Positions 47,012-57,335 are shown, counted from the stretch's first letter. The stretch: DNA of 64,000 nucleotides from Azorinus chamasolen (GCA_963576725.1 OY755237.1:55465805-55529804); one strand, 5' to 3'. The notes: generated by a model from the letters alone, not told the origin. Translations and numbers: made by a program.

Positions 47012-47162
47012 GAGGGCCACCTCTCAGTCGGAGAACGAGATGAACTGTTGAATCATCCTGCAAATTGTAATCACAAAGCTTCTTGCCATCCTCAAGTTGT
47101 TGCCCTGCAAACACAATTCTCTGCTGGTCAAATGGAATCCCTTCCAGATACTGTATCCTTCC
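47012..47162 (-). CDS. Exon C: C-terminal two-thirds of a ubiquitin domain
   Basis: Minus-strand exon of 151 nt with a strong acceptor (TTTTGTCTTTTAG|GGAAGG) and consensus donor (CCCTC|GTAAGT). It encodes ubiquitin positions 28-76 plus Pro77: starts [15 protein letters not shown], includes [12 protein letters not shown], ends [10 protein letters not shown]. With exon B it aligns to ubiquitin over 76 residues without a gap, about 45 identities by my count. The Ile44 patch is kept (L8, V44, H68, V70) and the RLRGG tail is intact. K29, K33, K48 and K63 are replaced by R, L, Q and D, while K54 and K55 are new. Gly76 is followed by Pro, which normally blocks deubiquitinase cleavage. The exon continues in phase 1 into a further exon. 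Divergence plus the flanking segments rule out an ordinary polyubiquitin or ribosomal fusion gene. Confidence 0.93.
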
Positions 47163-47184
47163 CTAAAAGACAAAATTGTAGAGA

Positions 47185-47400
47185 AGACAAAGTTCATCCA
47201 GATCACAGCTCTTATATAAGGAGCTGTCTGATTAGGGTTTGCTCTGTTTGCTTAAAGCACTATATAAATCTCATTCTTCAGTTTCTGCCATGGCTAAAAG
47301 TTCCTTTGTTCATGTTCCATGATAAAATTAATCCAATTAATGTGCATGACATCATTATTTCTTACATAAATATTCATAGATGAAAGGGTAAACCCTTTAC
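47185..47400. mobile_element. TTAA-type MITE fragment
   Basis: Foldback words TCACAGCTCTTATATAAGGA and GCTGTCTGATTAGGGTTTGC, with a right end GATGAAAGGGTAAACCC near 47381. The left TTAA end is not clear. Confidence 0.55.
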
Positions 47401-47640
47401 ATGATGATAAATATTTACAAAAGTTTGCCCATTAGAAATTAATATTAATACAAAATAAGGAAATTTATTGCCATAGTATCAAATAAATTAGAAAGGTGTT
47501 CCTCGGAACACTTGTGTATTTGCGTACTGACTCTCTTCCCACCAATTTTAAATTTGACACAATCGCAGTACAGGTATACATGTATATGGGTATAATATAA
47601 ATCCAGGTATGATGCTACATACAATTCAACAGCATTAGTA
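47401..47640. other. Intronic spacer
   Basis: AT-rich; contains a 7 bp-arm hairpin GTGTTCCTCGGAACAC near 47496. No gene is seen. Confidence 0.45.
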
Positions 47641-47809
47641 GTAAAGAATTTATAGACAGATCAGGAAATATGAAAAGGGAAATAACTCAAAATATATGGA
47701 AAGTTGAGCTATTGACCTTGTGTGCATGACACTTCCTCTAATCAAGCCTGTTCCATATTGTGTATTTAATGGCATAGAACAGGACTTATAGGCCAGACAA
47801 AAAATGAAA

Positions 47810-50800
47810 CAAGAGGGCCATGATGGCCCTTAATCGCTCACCTGTTCGTAACAGATTAATGATTTCAATGACAGATTGCATAATTTGAAAAATCTTGGTA
47901 GAAAACCATCAGATGATGCTACATACTAAATATAAAGAGTCTAGACCTTAAAGATTTTCCTAAGAAAAACTGTTAAGCCCCAGGGCGGGGTCAATTTTGA
48001 TCCGGGGTTCATAATTTGAAAATCTTGGTAGATGACTATTAGATAATGCAACATACCAAATATCTAAGGTCTATGCCTTACAAGTTCAGAGAAGACTTTT
48101 AAAGATTTTTAAGAGAAGATTTTTAAAAACTTTCCTATAAAAAACTGATATGCCCCTGGGCGGGGAAGTTTTCAACCCAGGGGACATAATTTGAACAATC
48201 TTGGTAGAAAAATATTAGATAGCGCTACATACCAAATATTAAAGGTCTCTGCCTTACAGTTTTGGAGAAGAAGATTCTTAAAGCTTTTCGTATGAAAAAC
48301 TGATAAGCCCCGGGGCGGGGCCATTTTTGACCCAGGGGTAATAATTTGAATATTCTTGGTAGAAAACCATTAGATGATGCTACATACCAAATATCAAGGG
48401 CCTAGACCATACAGTTCTGGAGGAGAAGATTTTTAAAGATTTTCCTATGAAAAACTGATAAGCCCTTGGGCGGGGCCATTTTTGAACCGGGGGTCATATT
48501 TTGATTAATCTTAGTAGAGGACGATTAAATAATGCTACATACCAAATATCAAAGGTCTATACCTTATAATTTTAGAGAAGAATATCTTTAAAGATTTTCC
48601 TATGAAAAACTGATAAGCCCCGGGGCGGGGCCATTTTTGTCTTGGGAGTCATAATTTGAACAAGAGGGCCAAGATGGCCCTTAATCGCTCACCTGATTAC
48701 CATAGATTAGCAGTGGTTCTGCAGAACAAGATTTTCAAAGATTTAGTATTGTGATTTTATCAAGACAATGATTCTGACCATTGAAGATTGGGCTAAAAAT
48801 GTGCTCTCTAAAGTAATTTTTCTAAGATTTGACCTAGTGACCTACTTTTTATTCTGACCCAACCCATGATCACACTCAACCTTGATATCACCAAGACAAA
48901 CACTCTGAGCAAGTTTGAGGAAGACTGGGCTAAAAATGTGGCCACTGGAGTGTAAACTAGATTTCTCTAAGATATGACCCAGTGACCTACTTTTTGACCT
49001 CACATAACCCACTTTCAAACTTGTCCAAGATTTTATTAGGACAATCATTCTGACCAATTTGCATGAAGATTTGGCTATAAATGTGACCTCTAGAGTGTTC
49101 ACAAGGTTTTCATACTATTTGACCTAGTGACCTAGTTTTTAACCCCACATAATCCACTTTCACACTCAATTGAGATTTTATCAAGACAATCATTATGACT
49201 AAGTTTCATGAAGATTGGACGAAAATTGTGACCAATAGAGTGTTCACAAGGGGTTTTTTACTGTTTGACCTAGTGACCTAGTTTTTAACTCCACTTGACC
49301 CACTTTCGAACTCGTCCGAGATTTTATCAAGACATTCATTCTGACAAAGTTTCATGAAGGTTGGACTAAAATTGTGACCACTAGAGTGTTCACAAGGTTT
49401 TTCTACTGTTTGACCTAGTGACCTAGTTTTTTACCCTACAAAACCCATTTTTCAAACTCCTCCTAGATTTTATCAAGACAATCATTCTGACCAAGTTTCA
49501 TGAAAATTGGGCTAAAAATGTGACCTGTAGAGGGTTCACAAGGTTTTCCTATTATTTGACCTAGTGACCTAGTTTTTAAACCAACTTGACCCACTTTCGA
49601 ACTCGTCCGAGATTTTATCAAGACATTCATTCTGACCAAGTTTCATGAAGATTAGACTACAATTGTGAACACTAGAGTGTTCACAAGCAAATTGTTGACG
49701 ACGCACGACGCACGACGGACGACGGACATTCAAGTCTCCCAAAAGCTCACCCTGAGCTTTGCTCAGGTGAGCTAAAAATCTTAGTAGAGGACCATTAGAT
49801 GATGCTACATACCAAATACCAAAGGTCTATTCCTTACATTTTCAGAGAAGAAGATTTTTAAAGATTTTCCTATGAAAAACTGATAAGCCCCGGGGTGGGG
49901 CCATTTTTGGCCCAGGGGTCATAATTTGAACAATCTTAGTAGAGGACCATTAGATCATGCTACATATCAAATATCAAAGGTCTATGCCTTACAGTTTCAG
50001 AGAAGAAGATTTTTAAAGATTTTCCTATGAAAAACTGATAAGCCCTGGGGCGGGGCCATTTTTGTACTGGGGGTCATAATTTGAACAATCTTAGTAGAGG
50101 ATCATTAGATGATGCTACATACCAAATACCAAAGGTCTATGCCTTACATTTTCAGAGAAGAAGATTTTTAAAGATTTTCCTATGAAAAACTGATAAGCCC
50201 CGGAGTGGGGCCATTTTTGGCCCAGGGGTCATAATTTGAACAATCTTTGTAGAGGACCATTAGATCATGCTACATACCAAATATCAAAGGTCTATGCCTT
50301 ACAGTTTCAGAGAAGATGATTTTTAAAGATTTTCCTATGAAAAACTGATAAGCCCTGGGGCGGGGCCATTTTTGGCCCAGGTGTCATAATTTGAACAATC
50401 TTATTAGAGGACCATTAGATGATGCTACATACCAAATACCAAAGGTCTATGCCTGACAGTTTCAGAGAAGATGATTTTTAAAGATTTTCCTATGAAAAAC
50501 TGATAAGCCCTGGGGCGGGGCCATTTTTGGCCCAGGGGTCATAATTTGAACAATCTTAGTAGAGGACCATTAGATGATGCTACATACCAAATACCAAAGG
50601 TCTATGCCTGACAGTTTCAGAGAAGAAGATTTTTAAAGATTTTCCTATGAAAAACTGATAAGCCCCGGGGCGGGGCCATTTTTGGCCCAGGGGTCATAAT
50701 TTGAACAATCTTAGTAGAGGACCATTAGATGATGCTACATACCAAATATCAAAGGTCTATGCCTTACAGTTTCAGAGAAGAAGATTTTTAAAGATTTTCC

Positions 50801-51058
50801 TATGAAAAACTGATAAGCCCTGGGGCGGGGCCATTTTTGGCCCGGGGGACATAATTTGAACAATCTTTGTAGAGGACCATTACATCATACTACATACCAA
50901 ATATCAAAGCTCTTGGCTTTGTAGTTCCAGAGAAGAAGATGTTTAAGTAAATTGTTGACGCCCGCACGTACGCACGACGCACATACGCACATACGCACGA
51001 CGTCGGACATAGGATCATCCCAATAGCTCACCTTGGCACTTTGTGCCAGGTGAGCTAA
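47810..51058 (+). mobile_element. Helitron-like element E1, CTCACC family (CCATTTTTGGCCC core)
   Basis: Begins CAAGAGGGCCATGATGGCCC (hairpin), word CGCTCACCTG; ends AGCTCACCTTGGCACTTTGT then GCCAGGTGAGCTAA. About twelve core units of ~157 bp contain AATCTTAGTAGAGGACCATT, ATGCTACATACCAAATATCA and CTATGAAAAACTGATAAGCC. It is interrupted by E2 after the fifth unit. The pre-tail is a CGCACGTACGCACGACGCAC tract. Confidence 0.87.
48661..49775 (+). mobile_element. Helitron-like element E2, CTCACC family (GACCTAGTGACC core), nested in E1
   Basis: Begins CAAGAGGGCCAAGATGGCCC, word CGCTCACCTG; ends AGCTCACCCTGAGCTTTGCT then CAGGTGAGCTAA. It has the same terminal words as its host E1 but an unrelated core of six ~150 bp units (TTTGACCTAGTGACCTAGTT, GAGATTTTATCAAGACAATC). 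The pre-tail is a GACGACGCACGACGCACGAC tract. Confidence 0.87.
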
Positions 51059-51290
51059 AAAGGGGAATAACTCCAAAAATACTGAAGCTAGAGTTATAGA
51101 CAATGTGTAGAGCACTTCCTCTCATCAAGCCTGTTCCATGTGTGAAGTTTGAATTCAATGGCATCAATAGAACAGGACTTATTGGCTGGACAAAAAAATG
51201 AAAAAGGAGAATAACTCCAGAAATACTGAAGCTAGAGTTATGAACCTTGTGCATAACACTTCCTCTCATCATGCCTGTTCCATGCTGCAC

Positions 51291-51600
51291 AGGTGACATA
51301 AAAATACGATCTGTTTCATATAAGCCATCAGAGCATACCCTCATCAGACAGCTCCTACAGAACTAATGGAATATCTTCTAGTGTCAGTTCCACTCAATTT
51401 GTGATTTAAATGTCATATTTTGCCATTGTCCACAAATGCTTTTGCTTCCAAAAAAGGGTATTGCATCTGTTTTTATCAATTATAGGCACTATTAATTTTG
51501 GTTCCATCTGATGCAACCACATATAAGCAATAAGCTGCTCTACAAGATTATTGCCATGGTTTTTGTAAAGAATATATATAAAGAATTTACCTGAATATTA
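51291..51600. other. Single-copy intronic sequence
   Basis: No exon and no repeat beyond one foldback fragment (CTCATCAGACAGCTCCTACA near 51340). Confidence 0.45.
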
Positions 51601-51962
51601 ACTGGAACTATCATTAAATGTGATAAATACTCCCCGCATGGCAGCCTTGATTACAAATCTAAGTTTGTGACACAAACTACCCAAGTAACATGACCAAATG
51701 ACAGAAACACTCAAAGTTAAAGGTGAGATAATGCTGCAAATGCCTGCCAGTAAACACATGAAAACTGTGTCTTGCACATCTACTAATTGTGGTTATTATG
51801 TATGGCATGTATCAATTCAATGACTCGTAAATTGAAAGAGGAGTTCGCGACACCAATTCACCATGTTTTGTGCCAAAATGACAAAAAAAATACTCGAAGT
51901 TCAAGGGGAGACAATTCTGCAATGCCCAGCGCTAAACACAAGAAAACCGAGTCTTGCACATT
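51601..51962 (+). mobile_element. Fragment of an ATACCCCCA-family Helitron-like element
   Basis: Left-end block TGATAAATACTCCCCGCATG and GCAGCCTTGATTACAAATCT, then degraded core units (GTCTTGCACATCTACTA). No 3' hairpin remains. Confidence 0.6.
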
Positions 51963-51972
51963 TACTATTCCA

Positions 51973-52101
51973 TATAAAATGCCATGTAACTTGGTGTCTC
52001 ATCAGATAAAATGCCATGTAACTTGGTGTCTCACCAGATAAAATGCCATGTAACTTGGTGTCTCACCAGATAAAATGCCATGTAACTTGGTGTCTCATCA
52101 G
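51973..52101 (+). repeat. 32 bp tandem repeat, four copies
   Basis: Four nearly identical units of ATAAAATGCCATGTAACTTG plus GTGTCTCATCAG. The unit resembles the centre of the AGATCAGAC-type foldbacks (compare 32085-32100), so it probably arose by local slippage of one. Confidence 0.9.
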
Positions 52102-52261
52102 AAACCAAACTGTTAACACTCAGATTGTCTACTTAACAAGAACTGGAAGAAAATGCTTCAATGATACTTCACTGTTTTCGGTATAGACAAAATATTTTGC
52201 TTACAAAATTTTGCTAGTCAAGCTAGACCCATAATGTGTGGGAACTAAGTAAATAAGACCT

Positions 52262-52331
52262 TTGCAAACTGTGTAGACCCAGATCAAAGGGCTCCCACAG
52301 GAGCCCTTTGATCAGGGTCTGCACTGTTTGT
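52262..52331. mobile_element. AGATCAGAC-type foldback with near-perfect centre
   Basis: Words GTAGACCCAGATCAAAGGGC and GCCCTTTGATCAGGGTCTGC flank the centre GGGCTCCCACAGGAGCCC. Confidence 0.82.
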
Positions 52332-52377
52332 CATAATAATCTTTTCTTCAGTGATAATTTTTTAATACAACATTTTG

Positions 52378-52582
52378 TTAAACCCGTTCCACCATAAACA
52401 TGCCTTTCTACGCCTCTGTAAAAATCACTTCTTGAAACCATTGTGGTAAATAGATCCCTTATCACAATGGTTTCTATACTACACAAATATAACATTTTCC
52501 TTTTCTCTAGTAAATGATCCTTTTCGGTAGATTCATTCAAAAAGGTTGGGTCTAAATATAGCCTATGGCGGAATGGGTTAAT
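52378..52582. mobile_element. TTAA-type MITE
   Basis: TTAAACCCGTTCCACCATAA at the left and GGCGGAATGGGTTAA at the right; centre GAAACCATTGTGGTAAATAG / TTATCACAATGGTTTC. Confidence 0.75.
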
Positions 52583-52624
52583 TAATATTCAGAAAAGGAG
52601 GAGTCAGTTTTTATTATTCAGCAG

Positions 52625-52843
52625 ATCAACCCATTCCCTCATATTGACGACTTTTGACGACTCTGTAAAAGTCACTTTGTGAAACCATTGTGATCAATAT
52701 AGCATTTCCTCCTATAGAAGCAAATGCTCTATTTATCACAATGGTTTCAAACTACACAATTCTAAAATTTTCCTAATTCATGCTCCTTTTCAGTAGATTT
52801 ATTCAAAGAGGTTGTATCTAAAATAGCCTATGAGGTAATGGGT
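52625..52843. mobile_element. TTAA-type MITE next to exon B
   Basis: AACCCATTCCCTCATATTGA at the left and TGAGGTAATGGGTTAA at the right; centre palindrome 52680-52753 with TTTGTGAAACCATTGTGATC. The right end is 23 bp from the 5' splice site of exon B (minus strand). Confidence 0.75.
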
Positions 52844-52866
52844 TAAGGGATAAGGCTAATTTTTAC

Positions 52867-52967
52867 CTTCAAGTCTTCCACGATGTCATCTTTGTTCATT
52901 GACAGACTCATAGTCCTTCCAGTTAGTGTCTTCACATGGAGACCAAAGTTTCTTTTCTTGGACTTGC
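52867..52967 (-). CDS. Exon B: basic leader and first third of the ubiquitin domain
   Basis: Minus-strand exon of 101 nt: acceptor TTATGTAG|GCAAGTCC, donor GAAG|GTAAAA, start phase 1, end phase 0. It encodes KSKKRN followed by ubiquitin positions 1-27: FGLHVKTLTGRTMSLS, then MNKDDIVEDLK. Met1 is Phe, so this is an internal domain with no free start. K6 and K27 are conserved and K11 is Arg; the exon ends exactly after K27. The split Gly codon with exon A and the zero phase with exon C both match. The acceptor has a weak pyrimidine tract because a TTAA MITE lies only 10 bp upstream on the minus strand. Confidence 0.88.
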
Positions 52968-52977
52968 CTACATAATA

Positions 52978-53265
52978 TTAAACCTTTACACCATGGATAT
53001 TCATATAAAATATAATGACTTTATGAATATGGATTAACCAATTCAATCTTCATGTAAGAAATGATTAAATCATAAATATTTATTGTGATATACGTACACA
53101 CTCTGTTTTGGCCCATGCAGAAACTGTAAAATGAGATCAATTTTATAAAATATGATAAGAAAAGAGAGCAGACCCAGATCAGACAGCTCCTATAGGAGGC
53201 ATCTGATCTGGGTCTACTCTGTTTACAAATGCATGAAAAGGCATTTATATGAAGGAAAGGGTTAA
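52978..53265. mobile_element. piggyBac-like MITE 10 bp from the exon B acceptor
   Basis: TTAA at 52978-52981 and 53262-53265; ends AACCTTTACACCATGGATAT and TATATGAAGGAAAGGGTTAA. The centre foldback GCAGACCCAGATCAGACAGC / ATCTGATCTGGGTCTACTC surrounds CTCCTATAGGAG. Confidence 0.83.
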
Positions 53266-53339
53266 CTGATTTTTTATAGTAGAATATAAACACAGTTCGA
53301 CTATGACAGATAATGTAGAATCAAATCTATATTATTCGA

Positions 53340-53448
53340 TTGGTAAGCAAAGCAGACCTTGGTCAGACGGTTCATATAAGAGCCATCTGATCTGGGTCTG
53401 CTCTTTTAGCAAAGGTGTTAAAAAACATATATATGGACTAAAGAGTTA
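53340..53448. mobile_element. TTAA-type MITE, right part only
   Basis: GCAGACCTTGGTCAGACGGT ... ATCTGATCTGGGTCTGCTC foldback, with right end ATGGACTAAAGAGTTAA. The left end is lost. Confidence 0.6.
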
Positions 53449-53670
53449 ATAGAAAATTTATAAAAAATTGTATCATGTATTAAAATGTTATTGTACTTTA
53501 TTTTTGAAGTAAGAAGAAAAATATTCATTTAAATTTAAAACATTATTTAAATTGGATACACAGCTTAACAATTTCTCTGTGAAAGAAATAATGACATCAT
53601 GAATATTTATTAGTTTACTTTTTAAAACTGCATATGCACATGATGTTTAGGTATTGGTAGTAAAGTCGAG

Positions 53671-53793
53671 ACCGTCTTAACGACCAGCTGTATATACCGA
53701 CGTGTCTTAACAACCAGCTGTATATACCGACGTGTCTTAACAACCAGCTGTATATACCGACGTGTCTTAACGACCAGCTGTATATACCGACGT
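53671..53793 (+). repeat. 30 bp tandem repeat, four copies
   Basis: Exact 30 bp period of CGTGTCTTAACAACCAGCTG plus TATATACCGA, four copies with one or two substitutions. Each copy has a CAGCTG E-box and a TATATA run. It repeats the terminal inverted-repeat sequence of the enclosing element. Confidence 0.93.
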
Positions 53794-54242
53794 GCTGCAG
53801 TAAACTACTGTATCTTTTGCTCCCGAACGAATTTACTATATATTTGGGTTCTATGTAACGACCAGCTGTTGTACCTGTTATCCGACCATGTTTAGTGCTC
53901 CGTAACGTTTATATCGGGGGTAAATTCTGTTGTGTTAAATGACCATGAGACGGTCACTCACGAAAAAGTAATTACATGTAGTGTGTACACACCCTACTTA
54001 CTCAAACATAAAAGGATGTCAAACACAGCTGCTTTGATTGTCGGTCTCCCGGTGCCGCATGTTATTCACACCTCATAAGGGCACGACATTAAGCGGGTTC
54101 ACATCAAAATTACTTGCGTTAACACAGGCCTGAATTTTATTTAGCGCAATTATTTCTGAATAATGAGCTGATACAAAGCCTTAATGACTTTTTCAAGAAA
54201 AACTTCTCCGAGTGTTACATGTAGCTTGACTTTTTTTTAAAA

Positions 54243-54719
54243 CAAGAGGGCCAGAATGGCCCTGACATCGCTCACCAGACAATCAGAGGAGAACATTTTC
54301 AAAGTGTTCACTATATGTTTCTATAGAAAACTAGCCACCCCTGGGGCAGGGCCAATTTTGACCCCAAGTCAATTTATATAACTTTTGCAGAGGACCTGAA
54401 CATGATGCTATGTGCCAAATATGAAAGCTGAGAACCTTCCAGTTTCAGAGGAGAAGATTTTCAAAGTTTTCAGAATATGTTTCTATTGAAAACTGACCAC
54501 CCCTAGGGCGGGCCAATTTTAACCCTGATGCATAATTTATATACCTCTTGTAGAAGACCTGAACATGATGCTATGTGCCAAATATGAAAGCTGAGAACCC
54601 TTCCAGTTTCAGAGGAGAAGATTTTTAAAGGTTCAAATTGTTGACGCGGGATGGTGCACGACCGACATCTGGAGATCACAAAAGCTCACCCTGAGCACAA
54701 AAGTGCTCTGGTGAGCTAA
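54243..54719 (+). mobile_element. Helitron-like element, CTCACC family (AATTTTGACCCC core), short
   Basis: Begins CAAGAGGGCCAGAATGGCCC, word CGCTCACCAG; ends AGCTCACCCTGAGCACAAAA then GTGCTCTGGTGAGCTAA. About two and a half core units. It is followed immediately by another element. Confidence 0.83.
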
Positions 54720-54720
54720 A

Positions 54721-55169
54721 CAAGAGCTGTCCGCAGACAGCGCGCTCCACTTTCTTTAGTGCTGGATAGTGTACTGGAAGTCCAAGTCAGAAAGGGGAGA
54801 TAACAACAGCAAAGTTAATTTTAGGGTTACCTGCCCTTGTGAAATGGGTCCCCCTTATAATAGTTAATATGTATACCAAAGATGAACCAAATATCTTGGA
54901 CAGTTTCTGAGACATGGACCTGAACATAAAACTTAACCAACTATGAAAATTCTAAGTCGAAAATGGGGCATAACTATGGCAAAATTAATTTTAGGGTTAC
55001 CTACCCTTGTGAAATGGGTTCCCCTTGTGATAGTAAACATACATACCAAATATGAACCAAATATCTTTGATGGTTTCTGAGAAAAGGACCTTAACAAAAA
55101 GGTTAACCAACGCCGACGCAGATGAAAGGGTCATGACAATAGCTCCACTTTTTGAAAAAGTGGAGCTAA
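54721..55169 (+). mobile_element. Helitron-like element S, CTCCACT family
   Basis: Begins CAAGAGCTGTCCGCAGACAG (hairpin CTGTC/GACAG), word GCGCTCCACTT; ends AGCTCCACTTTTTGAAAAAG then TGGAGCTAA. Two ~170 bp core units (TTAATTTTAGGGTTACCT, CCCCTTGTGATAGTAAACAT). The 5' word and 3' end are again complementary. Confidence 0.82.
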
Positions 55170-55509
55170 AAACAAAACAAACTTGTTTGGTAAACCGGAA
55201 GTAGACATCGTGTTTATGTGCTTGATATCATGACTTGTCATGTTTCTTTGTGTTAATATTAAATTTTGATGATTGCGGATTTAAATAAAACACATAATTG
55301 AAAACCTTTTTTCTTTTTTCATTATATACTTGTAAATCTTTATTAGTCAACATAATAACCATAGAGATACTTGTACATCATTACAAGTTTATGAATGCAA
55401 GACCAATGAGGCAGCGTTACATGAACAGCTGTCTTATACGACCTTATTAGCTGCCTCCCATCGAAAGTTGTATAACACTGTCTCGACTGTAACTGTAAAG
55501 TTAGATCTA

Positions 55510-55603
55510 TTACAATTTCATAAGCAAACAGCGCATACTCTGCAGGAGCCATCTGATCTGGGTCTACTCTGTTTACAAGACATGACAAGGTGTCTATATG
55601 AAA
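55510..55603. mobile_element. Foldback / MITE fragment
   Basis: AAGCAAACAGCGCATACTCT ... GAGCCATCTGATCTGGGTCT: partial centre of the TTAA-type MITE family. Confidence 0.55.
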
Positions 55604-55993
55604 CAAGAGGGCCATTGGCCCTATATCGCTCACCTGAGTTACAGTAATACATGTATATTGACATGTTAATTTTTCAGTGGAAAACAATCTAGCAGATGAA
55701 ATAAGCTTAGTGCACTGCTTTCACCCTTTCACTGCTGAATAAACTTGAACTGGATTCAGAACTAATACCAAGTGAATGGTTGACCAAGATCTAAACTGTT
55801 TACAACTTGTGCCATTTTTGCCTTAGCTCAAAATGCCTAAAACTGGTCTTTGAGAAATTCAAATGACTTTTATAAAGCTATGCAATTAATGCAATTATAC
55901 CTTGACCCAGGTATATAGGCAAATAAAGTGCTAGGCAGTACATAATGCCAGTTTTTGTGTGAAATGACCAATAAGAATATCTTTAAAAATCGT

Positions 55994-56389
55994 TTAACCC
56001 TTTCCCTCATATAAAGCTGTTTTCATGCATTAGCAAACAGAGTAGACTCAGATCAGACGACTCCTACGGAAGCTGTCTGATCTGGGTCTTCTCTGTTTCT
56101 TTTGACACAATATAGATCGGATTCTACAGTTTTTGTCAAAGCAAAAACTTCTCTTCAGAGAAATAATGTGTTTTACACATTAAAAATAAGAGTAGACTAG
56201 ATCAGAAGGCTGCTATAGAAGCTGTCTGATCAGGGTCTGCTCTGTTTACATTTGACAAGATATAGATTTGATTTTACAGTTTTTTTCAAAGCTAAAACTT
56301 CTATTTATGGCAATAACAATTTTTTAAGCATTAGCAAACAAGAGTAGTCCCAGATCAATTTTTGTCAAAGCAAATAGGTTAAGGGTTAA
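55994..56389. mobile_element. Composite TTAA-type MITE cluster
   Basis: TTAACCCTTTCCCTCATATA at the left and AAGGGTTAA at the right, with three successive AGACCCAGATCAGAC-type foldback centres between (56040-56100, 56190-56250, 56335-56360). Either three nested MITEs or tandem growth of one. Confidence 0.6.
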
Positions 56390-57030
56390 TAGGTGTTTAG
56401 AAATAATTCTAGATCTAGGTGTGAATATCTCATGATAATTCAATTAAACGGGTCATTAGTATTTTTAACAATTGAAATTGAGAAGAGTTACGTCTATTGT
56501 TATAATTAAGTTATATTTACTCAGTTATTTCATTAATATCATACAAAATTCAGACATTTTAGGACTTTTTAATGTGTTGTCATCAAATTTTATATAAAAA
56601 TGTTATATTTAAGATGCTTTTTTGGGCAGCAGTAGTAATTTTAACACCTATCATTGTTAGGGGGGCAAATGCATTATCATGTTTTCTTAAGAATTACCAT
56701 GACTTATATCAGTTGGGCCATTGCATAATCATGTTTTCACAGTTTTCTTAAACATTACCATGACTTACATCAGTTGGGTTTGGACCCAGATCAAAAGTCT
56801 AGATGGTGATCATTTTCCTTGATTGGCTGAATTGTTACTTTCCAATATCTCTCACATCTAATTTGAGAGACATTGGAAGACACCATGTAACATCTAGCTA
56901 TCACTAACACTACACACTGGGGTTAATAGGTCAAAATGCCTTTAATGTTTCGTCTGCAACAAAAAGTTATTGTCATCTGCTTCAATTCTTAAATTATACT
57001 TACTTTCTTTTTATTGCAAAAATATGGTTA
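56390..57030. other. AT-rich intronic sequence with a ~63 bp direct duplication
   Basis: At about 56670-56780 the words ATCATGTTTTCTTAAGAATT and CATGACTTATATCAGTTGGG recur with small changes. No exon is seen in the rest. Confidence 0.5.
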
Positions 57031-57036
57031 AGATGA

Positions 57037-57104
57037 CAAACAGTTTGGATCCTGATGAGACGCTGCAGTATGCGGCCTCTCATCTGGATCCAAACTGTTT
57101 GCAT
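57037..57104. mobile_element. AGATCAGAC-type foldback
   Basis: AAACAGTTTGGATCCTGATG ... CATCTGGATCCAAACTGTTT with centre AGACGCTGCAGTATGCGGCC: the best-conserved copy of the ~65 bp family. Confidence 0.82.
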
Positions 57105-57220
57105 AGGTAATCACAGTTTCACCACTAGCATGCAAAGAGTTAAGAGTCATGCATTGACCTGGAGAGATTTTACTGCCGAGCGCTGTAACCTTTGAACTGA
57201 AGGATCTGGAGTTGTTCATT

Positions 57221-57335
57221 TAACCCTTAATTTCCCTCATATAAACTTGTTTTCATGCATCTGCAAACAGAGTAGACCCAGATAAGGTGGCTCCTGTAGG
57301 ATCAGTGTCTGTTATTTGCTAATGGAATTTGACAG
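57221..57335. mobile_element. TTAA-type MITE, left part
   Basis: TTAACCCTTAATTTCCCTCA, then CAAACAGAGTAGACCCAGAT. The right half is truncated or replaced. Confidence 0.55.

Larger units (their letters stand above)
47650..51290 (+). mobile_element. Outer element E0 (GGGGAATAACTCC core) with nested E1 and E2
   Basis: E0 core units (GGGGAATAACTCCAAAAATA, CATGACACTTCCTCTAATCA, TTCAATGGCATCAATAGAAC) occur at 47660-47809 and 51059-51290 and read continuously once E1 is removed. The core is related to the CCCCCACCGG family. The E0 termini are not clear. Confidence 0.7.
53655..55495. mobile_element. Candidate pogo/mariner-like element with internal insertions
   Basis: The left end has AAAGTCGAGACCGTCTTAAC and the right end the mirrored TATAACACTGTCTCGACTGT, so AGTCGAGAC and neighbouring bases form terminal inverted repeats; TA lies near both ends. 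It contains a 30 bp tandem repeat (53671-53793) and two Helitron-like elements (54243-55169). No transposase frame survives. About 53880-54240 and 55170-55345 would be its own internal sequence. Confidence 0.5.

Noticed and set aside
47012..47162. Ordinary polyubiquitin or ubiquitin-ribosomal fusion gene
   Set aside because: The domain has no Met1, carries five lysine losses, is split by an intron after K27, is preceded by an acidic/basic segment, and is followed by Pro rather than another ubiquitin or a ribosomal tail.
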